A DNA stretch of 64,000 bases, taken from NCBI RefSeq assembly GCF_003096815.1, contig NZ_QENY01000002.1, forward strand, positions 1 through 64,000. Reading direction: 5' to 3'. The position numbers and the translations under genes were made by a program. Origin of the DNA: Hallella colorans (lineage in GTDB: Bacteria; Bacteroidota; Bacteroidia; Bacteroidales; Bacteroidaceae). The notes under the pieces were generated by a model that made no database searches, was not told the DNA's origin, and worked only from the letters and a program-made list of their open reading frames with translations. Below, one piece after another: positions 57,057-64,000 of the stretch. Position 1 is the first letter of the stretch, and every line of letters begins with the position of its first letter.

Positions 57057-58418
57057 ATGGTTAAGCTTAAAGAAGATCTCAATGACAATGCTCGACGCAT
57101 ACATCGCAAACTTACTATATTGTTACGTGCGGGAATGGTGCTTATGGAAAGTGCCGCCGACACTAATCGTATTGTGCGTAACATGAGACGAATAGCTGCG
57201 TTTTTAGGATTGAATGAAGAAAATTTGAACATAGACGTGCTCTATGGTACGCTTAAGGTGAACTATAGCGACGATACGCACTCGTTTAGCAGGTTTGTCC
57301 ATTCAGACAAGTATAACATCAACATGAAAGCACTCGCGGCAATGAGCCAGTTGTCGTGGCAAGCCATACAGAAAGATTATACGATGAGTAGATTTGAGCG
57401 TGTGGTCAACCGCATAGCCCAAGGAAAATCTGATTATCCTGCATGGCTTGTCACATTGGGGGCCGCTATGGGATGCGGAGGCTTTTGCGTGCTGTTCGGT
57501 GGCGACTGGCCTTCGTTTGTGCCAGCCATGATAGCGGGTTTTATAGGATTTGCCATACGTGGCCGTTTGCTCAGATCTGGATTTAATGTGTATATGGTTA
57601 CGGCCCTGACCGCTTTTCTTTCCACCATGGCTGTTTGGTTGCTCATGCTGTTACTGCCGATAGATTTCAGTGAACACCCATACCATCCGTTTCTCTGCTG
57701 TGCCTTGTTTTTGGTGCCGGGTGTAGCTCTAATCAATTTTTTGGACGACATGCTCGACAATTATCTTCTTGTCGGATTGGCTCGTTTGTCCAATGCATTG
57801 GTTCAAATCGCGTCCATGACATTCGGCATTGTCATCGCAGTTAGTATCTGTGGAGTGAATGATTTTCTCACCACGCTTAGCATAAAACCTGTTATTAGCT
57901 ATTGGGAGGCAGCCATTGTCACTTGTGTTTCGGCCATCGGTTTCGGCATGATATTTGGTGTTCCTCGCCGCACCTTGCCCGCCGTGGCTTTACTTGGCGT
58001 AGTGGGCATGTTCACTCGCAATTTTTTAGCCTTTGATCTTGATTTAGGAGTTACCATTGGTACGTTGGTCGGCGCGTCGCTTGTATCCATCATTGCCACA
58101 CGGTTGGTTCAACCCACGCGCAGCCCCAACCATGTGCTCACCATTCCAAGCGTTATCCCAATGGTACCAGGCATATTGATGTATCGTGGCATTTTTGGAT
58201 TTATCCAGATGGGAACAGCTGTTGATGAACTAATGCGATCACTCGATTTTCTCATCAACGCCGGACTTATCGTACTCTGCATCTCTATCGGCGTGGCCAT
58301 ACCCAACATTTTTGCCCGTCGCTGGGTAGCCACTACACGCAAACGCGAGTTGCAAAAACTCATAGCTGATCGCCGTGAGCGTGGCCGCTTTGTCAACCTG
58401 TCCGATTTTGACCAATGA
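57057..58418 (+). CDS. ThrE-type threonine/serine exporter family protein
   Basis: 453 residues. The N-terminal half (DUF1212-type; HRKLTILLRAGMVLMESAADT at its start) has a soluble part and about five membrane segments; the C-terminal half (DUF3815-type) has a further five (GIVIAVSICG to FIQM). Both halves in one chain match ThrE of Corynebacterium, whereas many bacteria split them into two genes. Export of threonine or serine is an inference from family. Converges on the lipid kinase gene. Confidence 0.87.
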   Translation: MVKLKEDLNDNARRIHRKLTILLRAGMVLMESAADTNRIVRNMRRIAAFLGLNEENLNIDVLYGTLKVNYSDDTHSFSRFVHSDKYNINMKALAAMSQLSWQAIQKDYTMSRFERVVNRIAQGKSDYPAWLVTLGAAMGCGGFCVLFGGDWPSFVPAMIAGFIGFAIRGRLLRSGFNVYMVTALTAFLSTMAVWLLMLLLPIDFSEHPYHPFLCCALFLVPGVALINFLDDMLDNYLLVGLARLSNALVQIASMTFGIVIAVSICGVNDFLTTLSIKPVISYWEAAIVTCVSAIGFGMIFGVPRRTLPAVALLGVVGMFTRNFLAFDLDLGVTIGTLVGASLVSIIATRLVQPTRSPNHVLTIPSVIPMVPGILMYRGIFGFIQMGTAVDELMRSLDFLINAGLIVLCISIGVAIPNIFARRWVATTRKRELQKLIADRRERGRFVNLSDFDQ

Positions 58419-58519
58419 CAAGAACGTCAACAAATAGGTATCAAAATCGTACTAAAAGGCTTATACCCGTATGTCAGTCTTGTTGAAAACCATACAGAAA
58501 TAGGCTATGTTGATAAATG

Positions 58520-59563
58520 CTATATATTTGGCAAACGTCTCTCTATGGCCTTTTGTACAAGTTTCGCGAGGGTCACACCACGCCGAGTTCGCCTTGCTAT
58601 CTCTGTTCGCACGTCGTTTATTTCGTTGAAAAGCTCTGCCGCCGCAGTTTGTATGGCATTAGGTTTGCGCAGGCTCTTGTCGCCATCAGGATTTACGACG
58701 ATGTGGATACCCTTAGCCTCCACGTGTATATCAATATTAGTTCCAGCCTCAACCGGTTCTCCGTCATAGTGTATAACACCTGGTTTTGATCGGTGTATAT
58801 GCAATTTTTTGGTTTGAAAAGTCTTTATTTTAGAACTAATGTCAAGTGTCTTGCTAAACATATCTATGGCTATCTGTGGTGCCTCGAGCATGTCAAATGG
58901 CTCCATGATGATCACATCCATCAGTCCATCGCTCATCGATGCTTGTGGGGCTATATAGGCGTTGTTGCCGTATTGTGACGCGTTGGCACACGAAATGAGA
59001 AAAGCCTTGTAGAGGGAGACGTCGTCATCATTGCTTATCTCATAAGTCTCAGGTCGATATTTCAAACCGCTCTCAAGCACTTTTTGTATATAGGTTATTG
59101 GTCCACGCTTGCCCGTTTCGGCAAATTTCATGCTCACAAAAGCATCAAATCCCATTCCGCACGTGCAAAAAAAAGGATGCTCATTGATAACGCCATAGTC
59201 AAGTTCTCGTATCAAATGACGGTTTATTATCTCTATACTTTGCTTTATTTTCAAGGGTATTAGCAAGTGCCGAGCCAATCCGTTACCCGACCCACAGGGT
59301 ACAATACCCAATGCGGTTTGTGTGTGCACCAATGCGCTTGCCACCTCATTCACAGTGCCATCACCACCGACAGCCACTACGATGTTTATGCCGCGCGAAG
59401 CCGCTTCTTGGGCTAAAGACTTGGCATGGCCTGCGTGGTCAGTGAATATAATGTCAATATCAAACTTGTCTTTGTCAATGTATCTCATTATCTCTGCTGG
59501 CAAATCCTCTTTACCAGCAGTTCCAGAGATTGGGTTGATAATAAATAGTACTGAGAGCTTCAT
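58520..59563 (-). CDS. Diacylglycerol/sphingoid-base kinase family protein
   Basis: 347 residues. NPISGTAG (10-17) and VAVGGDGTVNEVASAL form the nucleotide-binding site of the DAGK catalytic family, with PCGSGNGLARHL and the later DGLMDVI strand. The family contains diacylglycerol kinases and sphingosine kinases, which cannot be separated by these motifs. The gene is divergent from serine palmitoyltransferase with only 174 bp between them, which favours a long-chain base as substrate. The tail (about 305-347, basic) is not conserved. Confidence 0.85.
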   Translation of the reverse strand: MKLSVLFIINPISGTAGKEDLPAEIMRYIDKDKFDIDIIFTDHAGHAKSLAQEAASRGINIVVAVGGDGTVNEVASALVHTQTALGIVPCGSGNGLARHLLIPLKIKQSIEIINRHLIRELDYGVINEHPFFCTCGMGFDAFVSMKFAETGKRGPITYIQKVLESGLKYRPETYEISNDDDVSLYKAFLISCANASQYGNNAYIAPQASMSDGLMDVIIMEPFDMLEAPQIAIDMFSKTLDISSKIKTFQTKKLHIHRSKPGVIHYDGEPVEAGTNIDIHVEAKGIHIVVNPDGDKSLRKPNAIQTAAAELFNEINDVRTEIARRTRRGVTLAKLVQKAIERRLPNI

Positions 59564-59583
59564 TTTTCAAATTATTGACCCCG

Positions 59584-59591
59584 CAAAATTA
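59584..59591 (-). promoter_or_regulatory. -7 box of the lipid kinase gene
   Basis: Minus-strand TAATTTTG (59591-59584), 20 bp before the ATG. The -33 element is not evident. Confidence 0.4.
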
Positions 59592-59685
59592 ATGATTTTA
59601 TAACGATTAATGGGACGTTTCTTATTTGTTTTTTCTAAAATCCATGTTTTATCTGTTTTTTAAGTGCGATATTGGTTCTTTTTTG

Positions 59686-59693
59686 TATCTTTG
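59686..59693 (+). promoter_or_regulatory. -7 box of serine palmitoyltransferase
   Basis: TATCTTTG at 59686-59693, 44 bp before the ATG at 59738. Confidence 0.5.
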
Positions 59694-59737
59694 CAGCCTA
59701 TTTGAAATTGTAAGATATATCTACACCTATTTATATA

Positions 59738-60922
59738 ATGGGACAATTACAGGAAAAGTTTAAAAGTTATCGTTTGCCTCAACAATATATGGAGGCTGGG
59801 GTTTATCCTTATTTTAGAGAGATTACAAGCAAGCAGGGGCCCGAAGTGACAATGGGTGGCCACAGAGTGCTCATGTTTGGCAGCAACGCTTACACTGGCC
59901 TGACAGCCGACGATCGTGTCATCACTGCGGCCAAGAAAGCTTTGGACAAATATGGGTCGGGCTGCGCGGGTAGCCGATTCCTCAATGGCACTCTCGACAT
60001 TCACGTGCAATTGGAAAAAGAATTGGCTGCATTTGAGCATAAGGACGATGCGTTGTGCTTTTCCACTGGCTTTACGGTCAACTCTGGCGTTATCCCATCT
60101 TTGGTTGGTCGTGGCGATTACATTATATGCGACGATCGAGACCATGCCTCCATCGTTGATGGACGACGATTAAGTTTTGCCACTCAACTGCGCTATAAGC
60201 ATAATGATATGGAAGATTTGGAGCGGGTGCTGCAAAAACTTCCCATAGAAGCCATTAAACTTATCGTAGTAGATGGCGTGTTCTCCATGGAGGGAGATCT
60301 CTGCAAATTGCCTGAGATCATTGCGTTAAAACACAAATATAACTGCTCTGTTATGGTAGACGAGGCTCATGGGTTGGGTGTGTTTGGCGAGCAAGGACGA
60401 GGCGTGTGCCACCATTTCGGCTTGCAAGACGAAGTTGATGTAATCATGGGCACTTTCTCAAAGAGTTTAGCTTCCATTGGCGGCTTTGTTACCTCAGATT
60501 TCGACACCATCAACTATATACGGCACACAAGCCGCACATACATTTTCTCGGCCAGCGACACACCGGCTGCCACGGCTGCCGCGATAGAGGCTTTGCACAT
60601 TATTCAAAACGAGCCGGAACGCATTAGCCGCTTGTGGGATGTGACCAATTACGCATTGCAACGTTTCCGCGAGGAGGGTTTTGAGATTGGCGAGACCGAA
60701 AGCCCGATTATTCCTCTGTACGTTCGCGACATTGACAAAACATTCATGGTCACTCGGTTGGCTTTCGATAATGGTGTTTTCATCAATCCCGTGATTCCAC
60801 CTGCGTGTGCTCCACAAGACACATTGGTGCGTTTCGCACTCATGGCAACACATACAAACGACCACGTAGAGCGAGGTGTACAGGTGCTCAAGAAGATATT
60901 TGTTCAAGAACACATTATCTAA
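59738..60922 (+). CDS. spt: Serine palmitoyltransferase
   Basis: 394 residues of the PLP alpha-oxoamine synthase family. PLP lysine K242 in MGTFSKSLAS, ring-stacking H136 in RDHASIVD and VDEAHGLGVFG (D208, H211). The spacing and LNGTLDIHVQLE fit the sphingolipid branch rather than KBL or BioF, though those cannot be fully excluded. It condenses serine with palmitoyl-CoA to 3-ketosphinganine, the first step of Bacteroidetes sphingolipids. Terminated by a perfect 13 bp hairpin. Confidence 0.9.
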   Translation: MGQLQEKFKSYRLPQQYMEAGVYPYFREITSKQGPEVTMGGHRVLMFGSNAYTGLTADDRVITAAKKALDKYGSGCAGSRFLNGTLDIHVQLEKELAAFEHKDDALCFSTGFTVNSGVIPSLVGRGDYIICDDRDHASIVDGRRLSFATQLRYKHNDMEDLERVLQKLPIEAIKLIVVDGVFSMEGDLCKLPEIIALKHKYNCSVMVDEAHGLGVFGEQGRGVCHHFGLQDEVDVIMGTFSKSLASIGGFVTSDFDTINYIRHTSRTYIFSASDTPAATAAAIEALHIIQNEPERISRLWDVTNYALQRFREEGFEIGETESPIIPLYVRDIDKTFMVTRLAFDNGVFINPVIPPACAPQDTLVRFALMATHTNDHVERGVQVLKKIFVQEHII

Positions 60923-60941
60923 CAAGTGTTCGATGCCTTAG

Positions 60942-60991
60942 CGAGAACGAATGCAGAAATCGTCTTTCCGCATTCGTTCTCGTAATTTTTT
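60942..60991 (+). terminator. Terminator after serine palmitoyltransferase
   Basis: A perfect 13 bp stem (60942-60954 / 60970-60982, first arm CGAGAACGAATGC) with a 15-nt loop and a following run of seven T. Confidence 0.9.
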
Positions 60992-60993
60992 TG

Positions 60994-61523
60994 CTACACG
61001 ATACACATATTTGCCAATGCGTATCCATGCGACGAGGGTATAACGCCATGCCTTCTCCATAGCCTCGCGGGGGTGTGTATTTGTCTATGTACATCTTGCA
61101 TGTAAGTCTCTAAATACTTAAGAATAGGGTAGGTTTTGGCCTTTCGCTCAGTCTCCATTTCCTCGGGTGACGTTTTCTGTTATCTGAGTTTTTCTTCCAA
61201 TTTATAAAGCGTGACTATCGTTCTGGCGACACAAGCGGCATTTCTGTCGTCAGTAGCCAAAATGCTCGAACTTACGTTGTGCATGTGCCGTACATCCCAA
61301 CAGCCCTGTGCCATCTGTTTGTGGTAGACGATAAAGCCATGGCGTTCGCAGTGAAAGTATCTTAATTCGGTTACGGGGACGATTGAAGCAAACGTAGACA
61401 TCACCCTCGGAAGTGTTTAAATCATCACTGCATATCAATTGAGGCAGGCGAAGAATGCCCTGACGCGTATTCATAGGAGTGAATCAAATCCGAAAAAAAA
61501 TTTGTTTTGTTGAGTGCAAACAT
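60994..61523 (-). pseudogene. IS66-family tnpB-tnpC relic (copy 2)
   Basis: On the minus strand the remains run from an ATG at 61523 (MFALNKTNFF) through shifting frames. Next come NTSEGDVYVCFNRPRNRIKIL (read as TSEGDVYVCFNR and PRNRIKIL), then RYFHCERHGFIVYHKQMAQG, all TnpB; the sequence then passes directly into tnpC-like pieces: GCTAHAQRKF, then VARTIVTLYKLEEKLR, a stop, SPEEMETERKAKTYPILKY and a last stop at 60996-60994. At least two frameshifts and two stops are present, and the end of tnpB plus the first part of tnpC are deleted. It abuts the terminator of the sphingolipid gene. Confidence 0.78.
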
Positions 61524-61646
61524 ATTTTTTTTCAGGCAAAGGAAGTAAAGCGGCTATACCACACAACGGCGTCTAATCTGGGATGCTTGCGGTGTTTGGG
61601 GCTGTAGCGTTTGACATAAGTTTGCCACGCTTTTGCCCATAACATT
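61524..61646. other. Spacer between the IS66 relic and the galK terminator
   Basis: Short region with no gene. Its first bases (61523-61560) continue the resemblance to the same flank of the first relic, including the shared run AAAGCGGCTA. Confidence 0.4.
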
Positions 61647-61682
61647 AAAAACCGTATATTCACCATTGGAATATACGGTTTT
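61647..61682 (-). terminator. Terminator after galK
   Basis: A perfect 14 bp stem (61648-61661 / 61669-61682) with a 7-nt loop and five T on the minus strand, 46 nt past the galK stop. Confidence 0.85.
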
Positions 61683-61727
61683 ATGCCGTTAAGCGGGCAT
61701 GCCCACTATACTTTTTAGATACGATTT

Positions 61728-62888
61728 TTAGCAAATTTTGCGCGAGCCATCGCCTATGACCACATCGATAACTTCAGGTTCATGGCCATATTTTGCGCAG
61801 AACTTTTGTTTGGCATCAGCTATAAACTTGTCGTAGATAGCATCTTTTACCAAGTTTATGGTACAGCCTCCAAAGCCGCCACCCATGATTCGACTACCTG
61901 TCACGCCGTTTTCTTTAGCCAGGCTGTTAAGATAGTCAAGTTCCTCGCAGCTCACCTCATACTCTTTGCTTAAACCCTGATGGGTCTCGTACATTTTCTT
62001 GCCCACTGTCTCGTAGTCTCCTTTGACCAAAGCGTCACAAACGGCAAGTACGCGATCTTTCTCGCCAAGTACATAGTGAGCGCGTGTGTAGTCTTCTTTG
62101 CTCACTTTGCCCTTTACTGCTTCCAAGTCATCCCACGACGCGTCGCGCAGTGTCTCAAATTTGCGCTCGGAAAATTGCTCGTTCAATGCTTTGACCACAT
62201 TCTCGCAAGACAAGCGCCTGTCATTGTAGGGCGAACCAACTAACTCATGCTTTACCTTGGAGTTTAGCAATACCAACTTGTACCCTTGAGGGGCAAAGGG
62301 GAAATATTCAAACTCTCTACTGCGACAATCTAAGCGCATGAGCTTGCCTTTTTGCCCAAAAACGGAAGCAAATTGATCCATGATACCGCAATTCACGCCA
62401 ACATACTTGTGTTCAGTGGCTTGCCCAGCAAGCACCATATCCCATTTGGAAACTTTGCCGTCGCCAAAGAGGTCGTTGATTGCAAAAGCGAAACAGCTTT
62501 CCAATGCGGCGCTCGAGGACATGCCCGCACCCAATGGTACGTCACCCGCAAAGGCAGCATTAAATGGCTTGACATCCACGCCAAGGGCTTTCATCTCGCG
62601 CACTATACCATAAATATAGCGTGCCCACGTGGCAGAAGGACCTTTGGGATCGTCTATCTCGAAGTGAACCATATCTTTCATGTCGATAGAGTAGATGTTG
62701 CAAGTTTTCTGTCCATTGGGCCTCACTTCTGCCATAATGCCTTGCTCCACGGCTCCTGGGAACACAAAACCGCCATTGTAATCGGTATGCTCGCCAATGA
62801 GATTAATGCGTCCGGGAGACGCATATATGTTACCAGTCTTACCATCAAAATGCTTGATAAAGCGGCTTCTTACATGTTCTATGTTCAT
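61728..62888 (-). CDS. galK: Galactokinase
   Basis: 386 residues of the GHMP kinase family: GRINLIGEHTDYNGGFVFP (galactose-binding signature, about 26-44), ATP-loop PLGAGMSSSAALE (about 118-130) and C-terminal GSRIMGGGFGGC. Phosphorylates galactose at C1 in the Leloir pathway. It follows the sugar permease gene by 44 nt on the same strand, forming a galactose uptake and use unit. Confidence 0.97.
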   Translation of the reverse strand: MNIEHVRSRFIKHFDGKTGNIYASPGRINLIGEHTDYNGGFVFPGAVEQGIMAEVRPNGQKTCNIYSIDMKDMVHFEIDDPKGPSATWARYIYGIVREMKALGVDVKPFNAAFAGDVPLGAGMSSSAALESCFAFAINDLFGDGKVSKWDMVLAGQATEHKYVGVNCGIMDQFASVFGQKGKLMRLDCRSREFEYFPFAPQGYKLVLLNSKVKHELVGSPYNDRRLSCENVVKALNEQFSERKFETLRDASWDDLEAVKGKVSKEDYTRAHYVLGEKDRVLAVCDALVKGDYETVGKKMYETHQGLSKEYEVSCEELDYLNSLAKENGVTGSRIMGGGFGGCTINLVKDAIYDKFIADAKQKFCAKYGHEPEVIDVVIGDGSRKIC

Positions 62889-62932
62889 GGTTGTAATATT
62901 TTAAAGGGTTAATAAGTTATTATTCATTTTTT

Positions 62933-64000
62933 TCACAGGCCTATTTTCGAGCCCCAGTTGCAGAACCAAATGATGTACGCGTAGAAAATAAACAAGCAGC
63001 AGGTGGCAGCTATCACGCCGGTTGCATCGACAATGACACCCATGAGCGGCATTAATAGGGCTGCCCCGATCACGCCAGTATTAATCACGCCGGTAGCCGT
63101 CTTCGTGTGGGGGCCAAGTTCTTGTAAACCTAAATTGAAGATTAGAGGCCACATCACTGAGTGGAACAGGCCAGCTACAAGCATGGCCCAAATGCCTGTC
63201 ATGCCTGGCAGAACAATTGATAAACCAATGCAGGCAGCTCCAAGAATGAGGCAGGTGGAAAGTAATTTGCGAGCCTCAAATTTCGCCAATATGGCCGCGC
63301 CCACAAATCGGCCCACCATCATGCCTCCCCAATAGAAAGCAAGAAATGTCGTGGCTACCGTGGCATAACTGTCCGCATAAGCTGGTATGGCCCTAAACTT
63401 ATAAGGAAGCATGGATGGAACACCAATCTCCACGCCCATATACATGAAGATGGCGAGTGCGCCAAGCCATACATGGGGATATTTAAACACGCTGCTCTTA
63501 TATTGCCGATGCCCTCCTGATGCTTCAGCCTGCTTGGCCTCGTCTATCTTAGGCAGTTTCAAGAAAATGAGTATTCCACAGATGACGAGCGTAAAGATGC
63601 CAAGCCCAAGAAATGGACCGGGAACAGCGATTGGCGCTGGCGCTTGCCCTTTGATAATGACGTATGTGATAAAAAGGGGTGCCAATGTGGTGGCAACAGA
63701 GTTGAGAGCTTGGCTCAACGTCATGCGAAAAGCACCTTTCTCCGGGCTTCCCAACACCATGACATATGGGTTAGCTACATTTTGCAACATCACTACGCCA
63801 CATGCCACTACGCACATGCTGCCTAAAAAGACGGCATATACTGTCGCTGAGTCTGCTGTGGCAGCGTCAACGCCTATGGCCGACCTAATGCCCACAGAGT
63901 TGGCGACGAACCCCAATCCCGCAACGGCCAGACCAAGGATAAGCGTTCCCTTATAACCAATTTTGTTCATAAGCATGGCAAAAGGTATGCTCAGCAGGTA
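62933..64000 (-). CDS. MFS sugar permease (glucose/galactose or fucose type), partial
   Basis: The visible 355 residues are the C-terminal part and most of the membrane core; the frame runs off the right edge (SIPFAMLMNKIGYKG continues inward). Features: LSQALNSVATTLAPLF, KKKIDEAKQ-type central loop, and PLMGVIVDATG near the end. The best relatives by pattern are the FucP/GluP sugar permeases of Bacteroidetes. It precedes galK, which suggests galactose or glucose uptake with protons. Confidence 0.87.
   Translation of the reverse strand, partial: YLLSIPFAMLMNKIGYKGTLILGLAVAGLGFVANSVGIRSAIGVDAATADSATVYAVFLGSMCVVACGVVMLQNVANPYVMVLGSPEKGAFRMTLSQALNSVATTLAPLFITYVIIKGQAPAPIAVPGPFLGLGIFTLVICGILIFLKLPKIDEAKQAEASGGHRQYKSSVFKYPHVWLGALAIFMYMGVEIGVPSMLPYKFRAIPAYADSYATVATTFLAFYWGGMMVGRFVGAAILAKFEARKLLSTCLILGAACIGLSIVLPGMTGIWAMLVAGLFHSVMWPLIFNLGLQELGPHTKTATGVINTGVIGAALLMPLMGVIVDATGVIAATCCLFIFYAYIIWFCNWGSKIGL

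Overview
The window reads as chromosomal DNA of a Bacteroidales bacterium, most likely Prevotellaceae. The evidence is the phylum-specific promoter grammar (a -7 box TAnnTTTG, often with TTG 18-20 bp upstream), the Bacteroidetes order of the ATP synthase genes (atpD-atpC-small membrane protein-atpB-atpE-atpF-atpH-atpA-atpG), a serine palmitoyltransferase for sphingolipids, the pyrG-yidC-S9 peptidase-MFS cluster and a DUF3078 outer-membrane protein. The genus is an inference; no rRNA or other marker is present.

Region 1-6031 is the end of a defence island that is visibly more AT-rich than the rest. It holds the last part of a broken type I specificity gene (hsdS), an abortive-infection-like protein, hsdR, and a one-gene AAA ATPase-TOPRIM fusion that resembles OLD nucleases or a merged AriA/AriB (PARIS-like) protein. 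The methylase gene would lie left of the window. Region 6240-7775 has a polyphosphate kinase 2 and a small charged helical stress-type protein with its own promoter and terminator.

Region 7923-17124 (minus strand) is a probable operon: pyrG, yidC, a secreted S9 peptidase and two tandem paralogous MFS carriers. Regions 17712-24487 hold envelope genes: a DUF3078 protein, a TonB-dependent receptor with a FemAB/GNAT-like gene, and kdsC-maf. Region 24683-31412 is a three-part RND efflux operon with a divergent AraC-type regulator. An NhaD-type antiporter and 6-phosphofructokinase precede the complete ATP synthase operon (34320-41797), which has a proton-type c subunit and a short epsilon subunit.

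Region 41984-51066 carries a DUF2130 protein, an EamA exporter, YjbQ, a patatin-like phospholipase, an IS66 tnpB relic, a C69 dipeptidase and a DEAD-box helicase, with a 990 bp AT-rich gap between the last two. Region 51201-64000 has lon-tgt-lptG (one operon), trmN6, a ThrE-type exporter, divergent lipid kinase and serine palmitoyltransferase genes, a second and more decayed IS66 relic, and a sugar MFS-galK operon cut by the right edge.

Most of the window is ordinary core genome. The parts most worth a second look are the defence cluster at the left edge, the two IS66 relics hidden among spurious reading frames, the DUF2130 protein with a nuclease-like signature, the Tgt that lacks most zinc ligands, the lipid kinase/sphingolipid gene pair, and the long gap upstream of the C69 dipeptidase.
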